Shown here: piece by piece, positions 1 through 11,800 of the stretch
Position numbering within the stretch: the stretch's first letter is position 1
Layout: each line of letters opens with the position of its first letter
Origin: Varroa destructor
Taxonomy: Eukaryota > Arthropoda > Arachnida > Mesostigmata > Varroidae
DNA: 64,000 bases
Reading direction: 5' to 3'
NCBI RefSeq assembly: GCF_002443255.2
Contig: NW_019211454.1
Location: forward strand, 13,166,248-13,230,247
Notes under the pieces: generated by a model
Told to the model about the DNA's origin: nothing
Databases searched by the model: none
Seen by the model: only the letters and a program-made list of their open reading frames with translations
Made by a program: the position numbers and the translations under genes

Positions 1-3000
1 CTATAAACCTATGCATTTTGAATATTCTAAGAATGGCATTCAGACACATGTACAATCCGCTTATGTGAGCTGGGATACGAGAAAAACATTAACTTTATTC
101 CGTCTAAATAGATCTATGATTATTTAGAACCGCGGATTCGAAAGAAAGGAGTCCGCGGTAGTAGAATTTTCAGATAATTATTATAACACTAGCTATACTT
201 AGTTTCATCAACTAGAAAATCTCTCTGAAAGCCTAATTCGAATGTGTTTGTTAAAACGATACATCAAAGCTTTTTAGCGTGTACAATCCGAATTGACGTT
301 GCGCATGGCAGTGTCAATAGAGAAGCCATTATCCTTGTTTCTATTTTAGTACATTTTGACAACTCATGCATACGCGCGTGTGTCATTGAATCAGAAAATA
401 AGATTCGAAATTTACCCGCGTGGTATAGCAACTTTTCAAGCAGGCATTATCGAATAATAAATAGTATATTTGCATGAAAGATATGCCGACAGTGAAGCTT
501 GGTCCATTTATTGTTATTAACTACAAAATCATTTTACCTGCTTCGACAAAATAAAGCTAACTTTTGCTAGCATGTGCTAAACATGGTGAAACTGGCGTCT
601 TATCATACAATCTATATTATTACACTCTACCTTGTTTCGGTGATGAACGGATTAAATGTTTTGTTGTTATAATGGGCGTACTCGAGTTTAAGGCAATAGT
701 AGGTTACAATATATACAATTACACTGTTAGCTAAATACGTGCGTAAGGCGTGCGTGAGATAGCGGAACTTCATTTTAGACTCGCTTCTATATAGCTGGAT
801 ATATGGGTAAAGGTGTGCAACGTATTGATAACTAGGAGTAAGTCTTTGCTTCTGTAAAAATACTTCAGTTTACTTGAGAAAACATTTTCAAATACCGACA
901 CCCGTTTTCTGGGTATACTCTTGTCGTCATATCATTTCCAAAGCTCACTGGGGAATATAAACTGTTTCCTACTGCGTCGATAGCATCATACATTCTTGCC
1001 AGGACAGCTTTTCTAATGAGGAATGCCATCTTACAACTACAACCATTGTTTTGTCTACCATTACGCAACAATATAACAGAAGTAAAACACGTCAAATAGG
1101 TTGCAGCTAAGAATCTTGATGATGATCAACCATGATAGGCAATTAAGTATTATTAACGAAATTAAGGGAAAAAAATCATCCAAAATAATATGTACTCTCA
1201 TAAATCAACCTAACTAATCCTGCCAACGATTTGCTCCGCCTGTCAAGCTTGCTATAGGCAGTCGAGAAGAAACACTTGACGTTGGACAATGGGACAACTT
1301 CAAAGTAAGTTAAAAGTTGTTGCAAGTCGAGAGAGATGAAAATCAAATAGGTTTCATAAGTTTATGGTGCAATGGAATGTGAGCTCTGGAGCTGATTGAT
1401 AATACTATATGGTCAATATTGGTAGGCCTCAGACAAAATATGAGTAATATACCTCATCTATTGGTATAATGCAGATCTGACACCACGAATTGGGGACTGT
1501 AAGGTCCCTAGCTTTTCCAGTCCCCACCACAATATCTATCAATTATTCAAGTTCAGCTTACCATATGCGTTGTTTCTCTCCTTTGTAGATTTCAATTAAG
1601 ACGTGTAACACGTTTTCTAATCGCTTACATTTAAAATTTCCGCAAGCCACGTTACGTCGGAGCTGAGATTATTTGACGAAATAAAATACATCGGGCATTT
1701 GAGCAGAAATCAAAAAAATCACGGCATCCTACCTAGAAAGTTAGCTTGTATGAGATGGTGCAATGCGCAGAACGTAGAACTGCTAAGTGAATTCGAAGTC
1801 CTACACTTGTCCTAGGATATTTCATCTATTTGCTTTTGTACACCCTCTGCTACCACAATGAAATATAATAGTTCGATGCCAAATGGATTACACTACTGGT
1901 AGCCCACAATTTAGACAATTTACATAGTACAAATATACATAAACATAATATATCTGAATACAATGAATATTCTTCTATCTGCTAACCTAATGAAGAGAAA
2001 CGAGCACAATTTTAAACTCATAATATAGATTTTTGATATTTAGCACGGCGGCGCGGCTTCTATATGGACCCCTATAAATCGCTGAAAGTGAAACTGATCG
2101 CTGATTGAGGCTGAGCCGTTTAGAATCAGATGATAATATCAATGAGCATGCATTTAGAAGAAAGCAGGAAATGTTTTATTTGAGCTAGAACAATGCAGTA
2201 TTAATAGTGTTTATTTTATATTAAAAATTTGCCTGCATAGATGAAATCTACTAAAGTAACTTCTGTCTCTATAGACTGTCTCTCCTTTGTTTTACATGCG
2301 ATAATTGATAACTTGTCGAAGCCTTCGAAAAAAATAGAATAAGCCGACATATGATACTCTATACTCAAGGATCTTACTAAACTCTTCTGAAGCCAGGAAC
2401 GTCTTACAAGCCTGTGAAAAACTATTGCCGATGGGATGGGGAAGGTAGCAGATACTTAAACACAGAGGAGTGAGATCCCAGAATCGTCTCGTCTCCGTAC
2501 ATATAGTCATTGCATGTAGTTATATTTGTAATATGCATGCATGTGTATCGAACATCATAATTAAGTAATTTCTATCTTTGTTTCCTATATTCACCATAAA
2601 AATGGAAAGATGATCAGTTTTGTTGTGTTTGCTGTGTGACTTTAGGGACAAAAAATTTCAAGCAGGTCCTGGAACTCAGACTCAGCCAAAAATTACTTAC
2701 TTATGAATGTGGCATCCGTTCTCCACTATAAGCCCCTGACAAAGATTTACCGTAACTATTCTATCTACATAGCAACGTTTGATGTAGGTCCATTGGATCG
2801 GATATTCGATCAGATCAGAAAAACACTACAAGTCGCTCCCACAATATGCCATTTATAATACTATAGTAAAACACCACGCCACCACAACGAACATAATTAT
2901 AATTGTGAGCATCTGCTCGTAGCAATGAAGATCTGCCACTGAATAGCCATTGTTTTTGTTATTATAGATTAATTTAAAGCTATTAAAAGTCGCAACTCCG

Positions 3001-5133
3001 TAATAAATTCATCTAAAGGATTAACTCGGCAACTTTGTGATTGCAGTTTTCAATTGGAAAGCTCCATATTGTGTTTACATCAAGAATGGAAGTAAACGTT
3101 TCGCAAAAGGTATTTAATGGTGCGAGTTACGTTCGCTTGATTCTTGCGGTAGCAGCTGACACGATGAAGATTGTCGTCGTGCCTTTTGTTACCACTTGCT
3201 TAGTGCCCTGAGCGGTTACTGCATTGAAAAGGGAAACCAGAAGTAGTAGAAGGGACCGTCCTCAGCGAACCGGTGCTTTAACTTAGTAGATTATAGTAAA
3301 AACACCTTTCAATGGATAATGGAAATTGCTCTCCAACGATATCAAGATGATATAACGTATCACCCGATGTCCTGTGAAGTGATATCAGAGATTGTATGAA
3401 TTATATGCTAGCTTTTTCCTATATGACTAATCCACTAAGTCAAATCAACCTGTTGCGTCAAGGGATCATAATTTACCAAATCTCTGTAAACTCGCTGTCA
3501 TGTTATAGATACACGTCATGCAGATATACGTAGATTAGTCAGTTTTGTCTTGAGTGCAGCTAACATACTAACGTTTATTCTATTTGCCGTCCTCACTATT
3601 GGTTTATTATTGATATACTAGTTGCATTTTCAGGTTATTTAAACAAGTAAAATTGTTTGCAAAATGTTTACTGTGTAAGCCATCATTACGGACTTCTATA
3701 CCCATCTGGAATTCGTCTATAGTTCAGATCGGCCGCAGATATGGCAGGTCTACTTATCGTCTTTATGAGGCAGCTGCACTCGTTGCTGTCATATGGGCTA
3801 TGCAGCATTTACAAGCCTATCTTATTGTAGTCCAACAACAGATTGTCGCCTCAGACTCATCAGGCTAAATGCTAGACGCCCATCAATCGTTAAAGGTCGG
3901 GCAAGCTCTCTGAAACTAAATGCAGTAGCGAACTATTGTGAAAAGTCCCAATTGGGCGCTTGTGTCAAAGATGGCGGTCAATTTGAAGACAATTAGTTTT
4001 TTTGCAAAGGTTTCTCTTTTCGTGAATGCGAGACAAAATGTGACTATCAGAGCTGTTAAGCACAAAGAATCAGAAATAATGATAACGATCACTTAGCGAC
4101 AATGAATTTAAATTACAATTGATTCGGGAGAAGTGCTGAAATTCAGTTTTCTATTGATATTTGGATTGCAAACTTTACAAAAAATATATAATTCTCTCTC
4201 TTATCACAGATGCTAAAAATGACTACAGTTTTAGTCAATACATTGCTGATAACGGCGAGCTATTGATCCATAACGAGCATTTTAGTTGTCGAAGTGGCTC
4301 AGTCGGAACGTTTAAGTCAATCTGTTCTGGCGTAGATTACAGTTTCAGGGGAGTTCCATAAGAAGTCCAGGTTGGCGAGAGGAGTAGGATGTTTCATAGG
4401 GCCTCTTTGGCCAATTTATTTGTTTTTCATAAAGGTATGCTTTTACATGAATATGATAGCGTACAGATGCTCCGTTTTGTTGGCAATAAGATTTGCTATA
4501 TTTATCCTCCCGAGTTAATGGTTCTTGAAGCAATTGGCAACAGTTACTGTGCTGCCAAGAAAATGCTCTAATATACCTAATGCGTACGCCTTCTCCCAGC
4601 ACAGACATATATGCATATATATCACGATCCACGAAACATTCTAACGCTATTCATTTACGAATTCATTTCGATGCAATTCATGTACAAAAATGAGATGCTG
4701 CTCGAAAGAATTGCAGTTGTGCGCCATAACTACAACAACAGGCGAACCGCTGAAGCCGGGAGGCCAGTCAATTCGGGGGTCGTAGCACGTAGAAGTACTA
4801 CAAAGCCAAGGTTTATAGTGACAATTTTCGGCGCCAAGAAATTCGCCAGTGAAACGTATCTTCCTAACTAATAAGTGATGTCGAGATCTGACAATGTTCT
4901 GATTCGAATTAGACGAACAGGGCTCGTATTTGTTTTATGTGGTGAGTCGATCTTTACTGTCTGGAAAGATAAATAGCAGACCCGCCTGAAAGTTCATGGG
5001 CCTAACACTACGGTGTATGTGAAAAAAACCGAGGTTAAATTAGTGAAGTCGAAGAAACTGATGAATGGGTACCGCATGGTTTGAACGAGGATCAAGAATA
5101 AACGAGGAGTGACTTGCTTGTCTTTGCTGTTGC

Positions 5134-5383
5134 GTTATAATAGTGACCCATTCTTATATCGAACTGTGACATGTGATGACAAATGGATCGTCTACAATGA
5201 TCGCAGACAATCACAATATTGTGCCTATAAACTTGAACCGATCGGACATCACTCAGGATTTTGCAACTGTACATACGGTTGGTGATGTCCCATCGATCTG
5301 ATTCCATACATCCACTGATGTGATTGTCTGCGATTATTGTACTGCTTACGAACGACTGAACTCCGTATATCACTATAATGTCT
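5134..5383. repeat. Imperfect long foldback (MITE-like or decayed inverted repeat)
   Basis: The best-paired part is 5193-5217 against 5317-5341, where 22 of 25 positions are complementary (core GATCGCAGACAATCACA and its partner). Weaker complementarity continues inward around 5240-5255 against 5280-5300, and outward where TTATAATAGTGA near 5136 faces a TCACTATAAT block near 5372. The whole structure spans about 250 bases. I could not find a clear target-site duplication, so calling it a transposon is inference. Confidence 0.5.
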
Positions 5384-6248
5384 GTCTAGTAGTTTAACGT
5401 ACGTATTACCCGCTGCATCTCGATGAGTCCTAATTACAACTACGGCCATTAGAGATGATGAAAAATTCTGCATTAAGCAGCCAAAATGATTGAGCAGAAG
5501 CAAATCACTCCTATTGCAGGACGACACCTGACCTCACACAAAATAAAAGTGACAGTTGAAGCCTCTGCGCGGTATTCGCTCATACTCATTATATTACTAC
5601 GCAGTAATCGAATCCTATCGAAACTGTTAATCTTCCATAATGCTCTATCACCCTTGAGCAAGATTTTTGAGCATTATAAGATTACGCTTGAAACCGTACC
5701 AATTCCCGGTAGTGTTCCAGGACTCTTGAGGTTTGACAAGCCTATACCTATTCTCATTTTTGGCAACAGAATTAAGCTACTGACGTCAGCTCCTACCGTA
5801 GTACACCAAGCTACATTTTCGTGAAAATGCTGATTTCGCTAGAGATTCCGTAGAGGACGTCTATTGATCATAGTTTTTTGCCAAATCGTTATTAGCTTGG
5901 TTCGTATAGAGCTGAAGGTGGGGTACAATATTTTTAGAGAAACGAGCCGTCGGTGCTAGTAGTCTTCTCATTTTATATCAGGAAAATCTTTTAGATTTAA
6001 TTGGAAAAACCTTTTTTACCCGCCTTGTCATACCGTCCGTTTGTTTGCCAGTGAAATGTTCAATTGACGTATCTTTCATTGCTTTGTCCGTACGTAACTA
6101 AAGGTAACGCAATGACTATTGCAGGCCGCTTGAACTATACGAAAAGGGACAGTACCACAACTTCATAACCATCGACGAGAGGAAATTAGAATTGCGCCGC
6201 TAAGTTGCATCGGCTAGCGTAGAATCGTAAAGCGGAATATCTCTATGA

Positions 6249-6294
6249 AGCGCAAGATACCCGTTGAATATAGATTCAACGGGTATCTTGCGCT
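6249..6294. repeat. Perfect 21-bp inverted repeat with 4-base spacer
   Basis: Bases 6249-6269 are the exact reverse complement of 6274-6294, separated by ATAG. The arm contains GCGCAAGATACCCGTTGAAT. It is more GC-balanced than its surroundings and is not a simple-sequence palindrome, so chance origin is unlikely. It could be a small foldback element, a palindromic binding site or a local inversion-duplication. Confidence 0.75.
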
Positions 6295-6536
6295 ATAGTT
6301 CCCCTATTTCGGGCCATCATTTGCCAAATTTCCAGGCCTATGCGGCACTAGAAACGCTGACTTTGATTTTACTTACTGACTCTGCTTTGCTTTGTACTCC
6401 GTACCACTATCCTAAGCAAAAGAACCACACAACAATGTCTAGTCATACGATTGACGACTCGCATGCTGGAACCACAAGTCACCCCTAAATTGTCATGTAA
6501 CTCATGTACGTCGACTTCTATAGTTGAATGGAATCA

Positions 6537-6562
6537 ATAATAACAATTACTATTGTTATTAT
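6537..6562. repeat. 11-bp AT-rich inverted repeat
   Basis: Bases 6537-6547 pair exactly with 6552-6562 around a TACT loop. The arms are AT-rich, so functional significance is doubtful. Confidence 0.5.
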
Positions 6563-7500
6563 ATACTAATGTTTCTGTGTCAGGATAAACGTATCAACAT
6601 AGTACTCATTTATTTAACATTAACATGTCTTTTTACAAAGCAGCTCCATTTCTCTACATGACAACAACCCATCGGAGTTTTGCGCGGTAACTTATAGAAT
6701 AGTAGTCTTCTGTCGAAGTGCAATGTGCGTTTTGTTGTCTACTGTCATAATAAGGCGCTGAGCTACGGTAGTTTGCAGTTTAACACACAGAATTTTTTCT
6801 GACTAACGACTCAAGCAATAAAGCTCTGACCAAACAAAGGTAATCGAATCTGACAAAAAAAAACGTACCACAGCGTCTAACTACGATTAAGCAACTGGAG
6901 TCAATGTCAGAGACATTGTGTTGGTAGTCCAGCTGTCCTGAGACACAGGCCTCAGCAGAGAGAAATTTTGTGCTTTCTTTGACCAGCTACGACCGGATTC
7001 ATATGAAGTCTCATCGTGGTATATATACTGATTTCGTTCGCCACAAACACTCAGCAATGATCTTTTTTAGATTAACATACGATTTCTTTTGTTCAACTAT
7101 TGTAATTATTCATTGCATACAGACAAACAGATCAACAGTTATATATGAAAGGCTTTGGGTTATACATATGTTTGTTCAAGCACCCGTCTGCCCAATGCAA
7201 CATTAACTAGATGTGTGAACTCCGTTAACAGAACAAATAACATTCTATTATATATTGTCGTTCGATTAAACAGAACGTCTTTTTTCTAACAATAAAAACC
7301 ATATTTTCGTCAACATCACTGTCTATAGTACATACTGATGCATGACGTACTCGTAAACAATCTATTTATATGTACACGTTATCCAATCTCCCACATGATA
7401 ATTCTTATTCCGTCTACTATTTTCTAAACGTTCGCCAGTCGATATTGCCCAATGGACCTTATTAATACATGTGCTCACAACTTCTAACTTATACAAACGT

Positions 7501-7518
7501 ACACACACACACACACAC
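7501..7518. repeat. (AC)9 microsatellite
   Basis: Nine perfect AC units lie about 160 bases beyond the stop codon of the minus-strand gene, probably within or near its 3' UTR. Confidence 0.95.
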
Positions 7519-7677
7519 TATACGAAGTTCGTTCGCGAAAACTTCTTCAAAGACTACTTGGTCGTGACGCAATAGCGACAATAACATGGAGAGAGATCAT
7601 TTTTACGACCATTACAAACCTTTAACTTTCCTGACTGTTAACATCTTCCGCTCATTGTGGTGTACTCTCTCTCTCTC

Positions 7678-8871
7678 TTAGATTCCAGTCAAAGTTTCGT
7701 CCTTTTCGCGCGCATTCGCGTTCGTTTCACTACCTAAACTGGCGGATGAAAGGGTTGTATTCGCGGCCGCCAAATCGATTGGCGTGACGTTACAATTGCG
7801 CAGGATGTTTTGCTTCAAACTGGAACATGTCGTTTCTACTGGCCCTGCGTTAGCGGCTACCAGTTGTATATAGTCCGGCAACCTGGCAGTGTTAGGGAGA
7901 GATATGGTACGTACAGCGAACGGAGACAAAGGTGATCGTGAATATCTCCGGACGAACGTAACTGGCCTATGCCTTGTGTCAGTCCGTAAAGCAGAAACTG
8001 TGGTAACTACAGTGGACTCAATTAGTTCCTGACGATTTTGTTGCTCCTGCAGCTCTAACTGAGCGCCTCCGTTAATAGAAGGTGGACACAACTCGTCCGC
8101 CGAAGCCGGTGTCGAACGTGCCAGCGTCTTCATGGAACCATCTAGTTCGAATAAAGTTGTCGCAACGGTTGTGCCATTTTGATCAGTGAATGTAACGAAA
8201 GACTTATCACTGCGTCGCTTTCCTACAATCGTACCACCTGCTATGTCTATTGGACTAGTGGCTGACCTTGTTTGATCACTGGCGTTCTGCGATTTCGCAA
8301 GTTTCGACAGCTGCGTATGCTGAGGAACCGTCAAGCCGACGGTCTCGATTACGTCAGTTCGATTGGCGCCGTTCACTGTTGAATTGCTAATGTGCCGCTT
8401 TATTGGCGTAATTATCGGAGCGCCGCCGCGTAATGGATTAGCGAATGTAACATTTGTGTTACTGGGAAAACGCGAAAGAGCGCGAAGCGTCGGTAAATGA
8501 CTATACCTGCGAGGGATCACGTCTCGAACCCGTTGAATAGGTCGATTGAACTCGCCGCTCAGTGGCATCGATACAGAACCTACAGAAGTTGTGGCAATAG
8601 GAGCAGCCGCAGCCTCGAGTGCTGTTATGGCGGAAGAGCCTGCTTGTCCTATGCGGAGAAATTTCTTGATGAGACGCGGATGCTGTGCTGAACTAAACGA
8701 TGCATCGACTGCTTTAACCAACATAGGCTCCTGTCTAGGCAGCACTGACTTCGTCACCACTGCCCTCATAGGGTTCGAAATGGAAGTAGACGACGGAGAA
8801 TCTGAATTATGTACATCTACAACAGCCACTTCGTCGATAGTTTGCTCTTGCTTGGCAACTGGAGACATCAT
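7678..8871 (-). CDS. Unknown large protein, terminal exon with stop codon
   Basis: The acceptor is GATGTTTATAG and translation ends at TAA (7678-7680). The exon supplies 397 residues. They are Ser/Thr/Ala-rich with dispersed basic patches (RRYSHLPTLRALSRF, PIKRHISN, GKRRSDKSF) and no recognisable fold. The segment TFTDQNGTTVATTLFELDG looks beta-like and may be an ordered island. The last residues are acidic. An opposite-strand open frame (8546-8935) overlaps but crosses the acceptor and is probably a shadow. Confidence 0.83.
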   Translation of the reverse strand: MMSPVAKQEQTIDEVAVVDVHNSDSPSSTSISNPMRAVVTKSVLPRQEPMLVKAVDASFSSAQHPRLIKKFLRIGQAGSSAITALEAAAAPIATTSVGSVSMPLSGEFNRPIQRVRDVIPRRYSHLPTLRALSRFPSNTNVTFANPLRGGAPIITPIKRHISNSTVNGANRTDVIETVGLTVPQHTQLSKLAKSQNASDQTRSATSPIDIAGGTIVGKRRSDKSFVTFTDQNGTTVATTLFELDGSMKTLARSTPASADELCPPSINGGAQLELQEQQNRQELIESTVVTTVSALRTDTRHRPVTFVRRYSRSPLSPFAVRTISLPNTARLPDYIQLVAANAGPVETTCSSLKQNILRNCNVTPIDLAAANTTLSSASLGSETNANAREKDETLTGI

Positions 8872-11800
8872 CTATAAACATCGAAAAATGAAAGAAATGA
8901 ATGAAAACAAAGTAAGCACGTCTGAGTACCTATAAAGCTACAATAGCATATAATCGACACCTAATGCAACATAATTGTTTTATTTTCAGACTGCTCCGTA
9001 TCCATAGCGTCCAATAATCAACTTAATGCTGTAGAGTCAACCGGATCACTCCCGCTATTTGAAGTAATATTTGCATAGATACTAATGGAAACTTTTCTAC
9101 GACATCTGTTTTCATTGTCGACAAAATTCTTTAATGCTTAGTAAATAGTTGGTATAACTATTATAACTTCGAACTATGTTGTTAAACGCTGTTGAACCAG
9201 TTAAGCTTGACGTGTTCACATATGAGGCTATGGCATAGCCGTGTGATCGCATACACCTATCTATACTGATCGCAACCTACCAAGAAAATTTGTCCAGCAG
9301 GAATGATTGGAGAAATCGGCACGACAGGATTCGTTGACGACGGCAATCTCAGTGACGATGTTCCCGGATGAATTAACCGCGGTGACGGCTGATGTACTAT
9401 AAGTGTAGGTGGTGGCCGACACGATTGTGGGGGTGATAAGATCACATGTCGAACGTTTGCGTGGGGTGCATTAGTTATACAGGGGACAGCTGGGACAATG
9501 GGGGGAGACTGAACCGAACTTAACGAACCTCTTGAAGATATCTGAGGGTCCGAAGCATAGCCAGGTTGAGACGGGGCAAGGATCTTCAGATGACTAAAAC
9601 TATTGGATTCAGGTAGCAACGCCAGAACATTCGAACTGCGCGGTTTTGGCATAGGAGTGGTCCTCTGTGAAGCCGGCGAATTAACGGATTTGGGTCTCTT
9701 CGTCGGCGGATCTGCCAAATAAGATTCCTTTGACTGAAGCGGTTGCAGATTTTGTAGTTTTTTTTGTCGGCACTGTTGTTGCCGTTGCCGCTGCTGCTGC
9801 TTTCGCACCTGTGATGATCCCTTTGAATGAATTTCTTGTGAGCCTTGGGGTAGTGTAACCTCGTAGATTTCTTCAGGCAACCGGTCAGCAGGTAATCCTC
9901 GGTGGGGAAAACTTTCTGATACAGTGTTACGAATAGCTCTTATTAGCATCGAACGTTTGCGATAATTTTGTAAAGATCGTTTTGTCAATTCGGCCTTTTT
10001 CTGTAAAGTAAAAAAGACGATCATTGTTATGATTACACACACATGAAACGAACCCTAAAGAAAATATTTCTAAAACGTTTGTGTAAAAATATAAGAATAT
10101 GCGACTACTTTCCTGTCTCAGACACATTGATCTAAATAACAAAAAAAAAGTAATTAATTAGAAATTAGGGTACATTTGCGAGCCAAACGATCATTACACG
10201 TTACCGCCCTGTTAGCGATTGTGTTGTACTAATTGAAAAAATATTGTCCTAAAATATTTGTCTATCTACCAGATGATACCGACTCCAATATTACTTAACA
10301 TCTTTCTGGAATCCTAAACAATATTTTTTATAGTAAATTTGCGAATTTCATACTCTTCCTTCGGCGCTCCAAATTTACCCATAACTTAATGTAAGCCATC
10401 TGCGAAATCTATTGAGGACGTTTCATAATAATGTATGTAATGCTTTATGTGTGTTTTGACCCCAAGCTCTTTGACTTTTGCTATTAAAGCTAAATCAGCT
10501 TCGCTAACTTGTCAAGGTTTACGTTGTCTAGGATGACTGAATAACTAATTACATCGCCGAATAGGCTCGTCTTCCGTTAGGACAAGAGATTCCTCTTATC
10601 TCTACCATGATGAGTTTGTAGTTTCTCTCTCGAATAAACACTTTTCCTCTATGACAAAAAGAAGATAGAAGCATACACAATACGACAATGCCCGCCAAAG
10701 TAGTTCCAACGTATTGCTGGCATCGTATACACATATATGAATTAACCTGCACAAGAAATTTTTTGCTATACGTACATTTACATGCAAATGTGCTTTGTAT
10801 TCGTCGTCCTGTTCCCGCACGAATACGCACAAGTCTGGTTAAACATCCGTTCTTTCTTGCATTCGTTCCAGTATCCTTGCTATCGCTTTTCCCCCGAACT
10901 TTTACCGGTGTTGTCATCTTCGTGACAAAATGTCGAAATAGCACAGCTCATTCTGAGACGACATCTTTAAGCTTTGGTATAATTCTCGTACATCGTACAG
11001 CCCTGTCATATGTTATATCGGTCAGTTGACTTTTTCGTCTATCAATGGCCTGCTACATTTCTGGACCCCTCTGATTGATAATTTCTCCTCACGGTCTGCT
11101 TATCCATAGAATTCACCTTGCAACAGCCATCGTTTGACCATCGGATATCGCGTAATTTGCGAAATAAAGCAGTTTATGTAGCAATCTAGTTTACTCGATT
11201 TGGATAATAATTTTCATGCTCGGAATAGTGTAGCTAGTACAACAACGATAGTACGTACATAAACGAGTTTAGATCAGGTTAGCGATAGTATATCCGAAAG
11301 ATGCAATGTACTTACCAGCTTCAGACGTTGGTTTTTCCACATAAGCAGCTTTTTATAGCGCAATAATTGGATCTGGTTGCGCACCTCAATGCAGAACGAT
11401 TTCCGGAAGTCATGTAGGAGTTCTTCAGCTCCTACAACGCCAGGTTTGTTGTACAGAAGATTGTTAAGCTCTTCAAGGGCCTTTATTTCTTCAGCGGTTA
11501 CATCATTCTAAATAAAGAGATAGAAAAAAAACACGTAAACAAACCGCTGAATTACCTACAAGGGTTGTCTACATTCAGACGCGTAGACTTACCCAGCTAA
11601 ATAAACCATACTAGCTTCAACTACTCGCACAAAGCGAGGTTCCAATCTGCTGTTAGCAACGAACGTGCTCAAAACGCGAATTCTATTAAGTACGTCATAT
11701 GTTAGTTACAAGTCACACTGTACCATACCTACCACATCCGGATGAATGATCACTTTACTATTCTTAATGTCCCTGGGCAAGTCCGGACCGGTCCCCCCGT

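Larger units (their letters stand above)
1..7677. other. Gene-poor region left of the large minus-strand gene
   Basis: No convincing coding exon is visible. Open frames here are short, lack plausible splice contexts and resemble no family I know. The region holds an imperfect foldback (about 5134-5383), a perfect 21-bp inverted repeat (6249-6294), a small inverted repeat (6537-6562) and an (AC)9 tract at 7501-7518. Its right end should contain the 3' UTR of the minus-strand gene that stops at 7678. I found no clear AATAAA on the minus strand within about 450 bases of that stop, so the UTR end is not placed. Confidence 0.6.

Noticed and set aside
8546..8935. 129-codon plus-strand frame opposite the last exon of the large gene
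   Set aside because: It crosses the splice acceptor of the real exon and has no support of its own. It is treated as a shadow.
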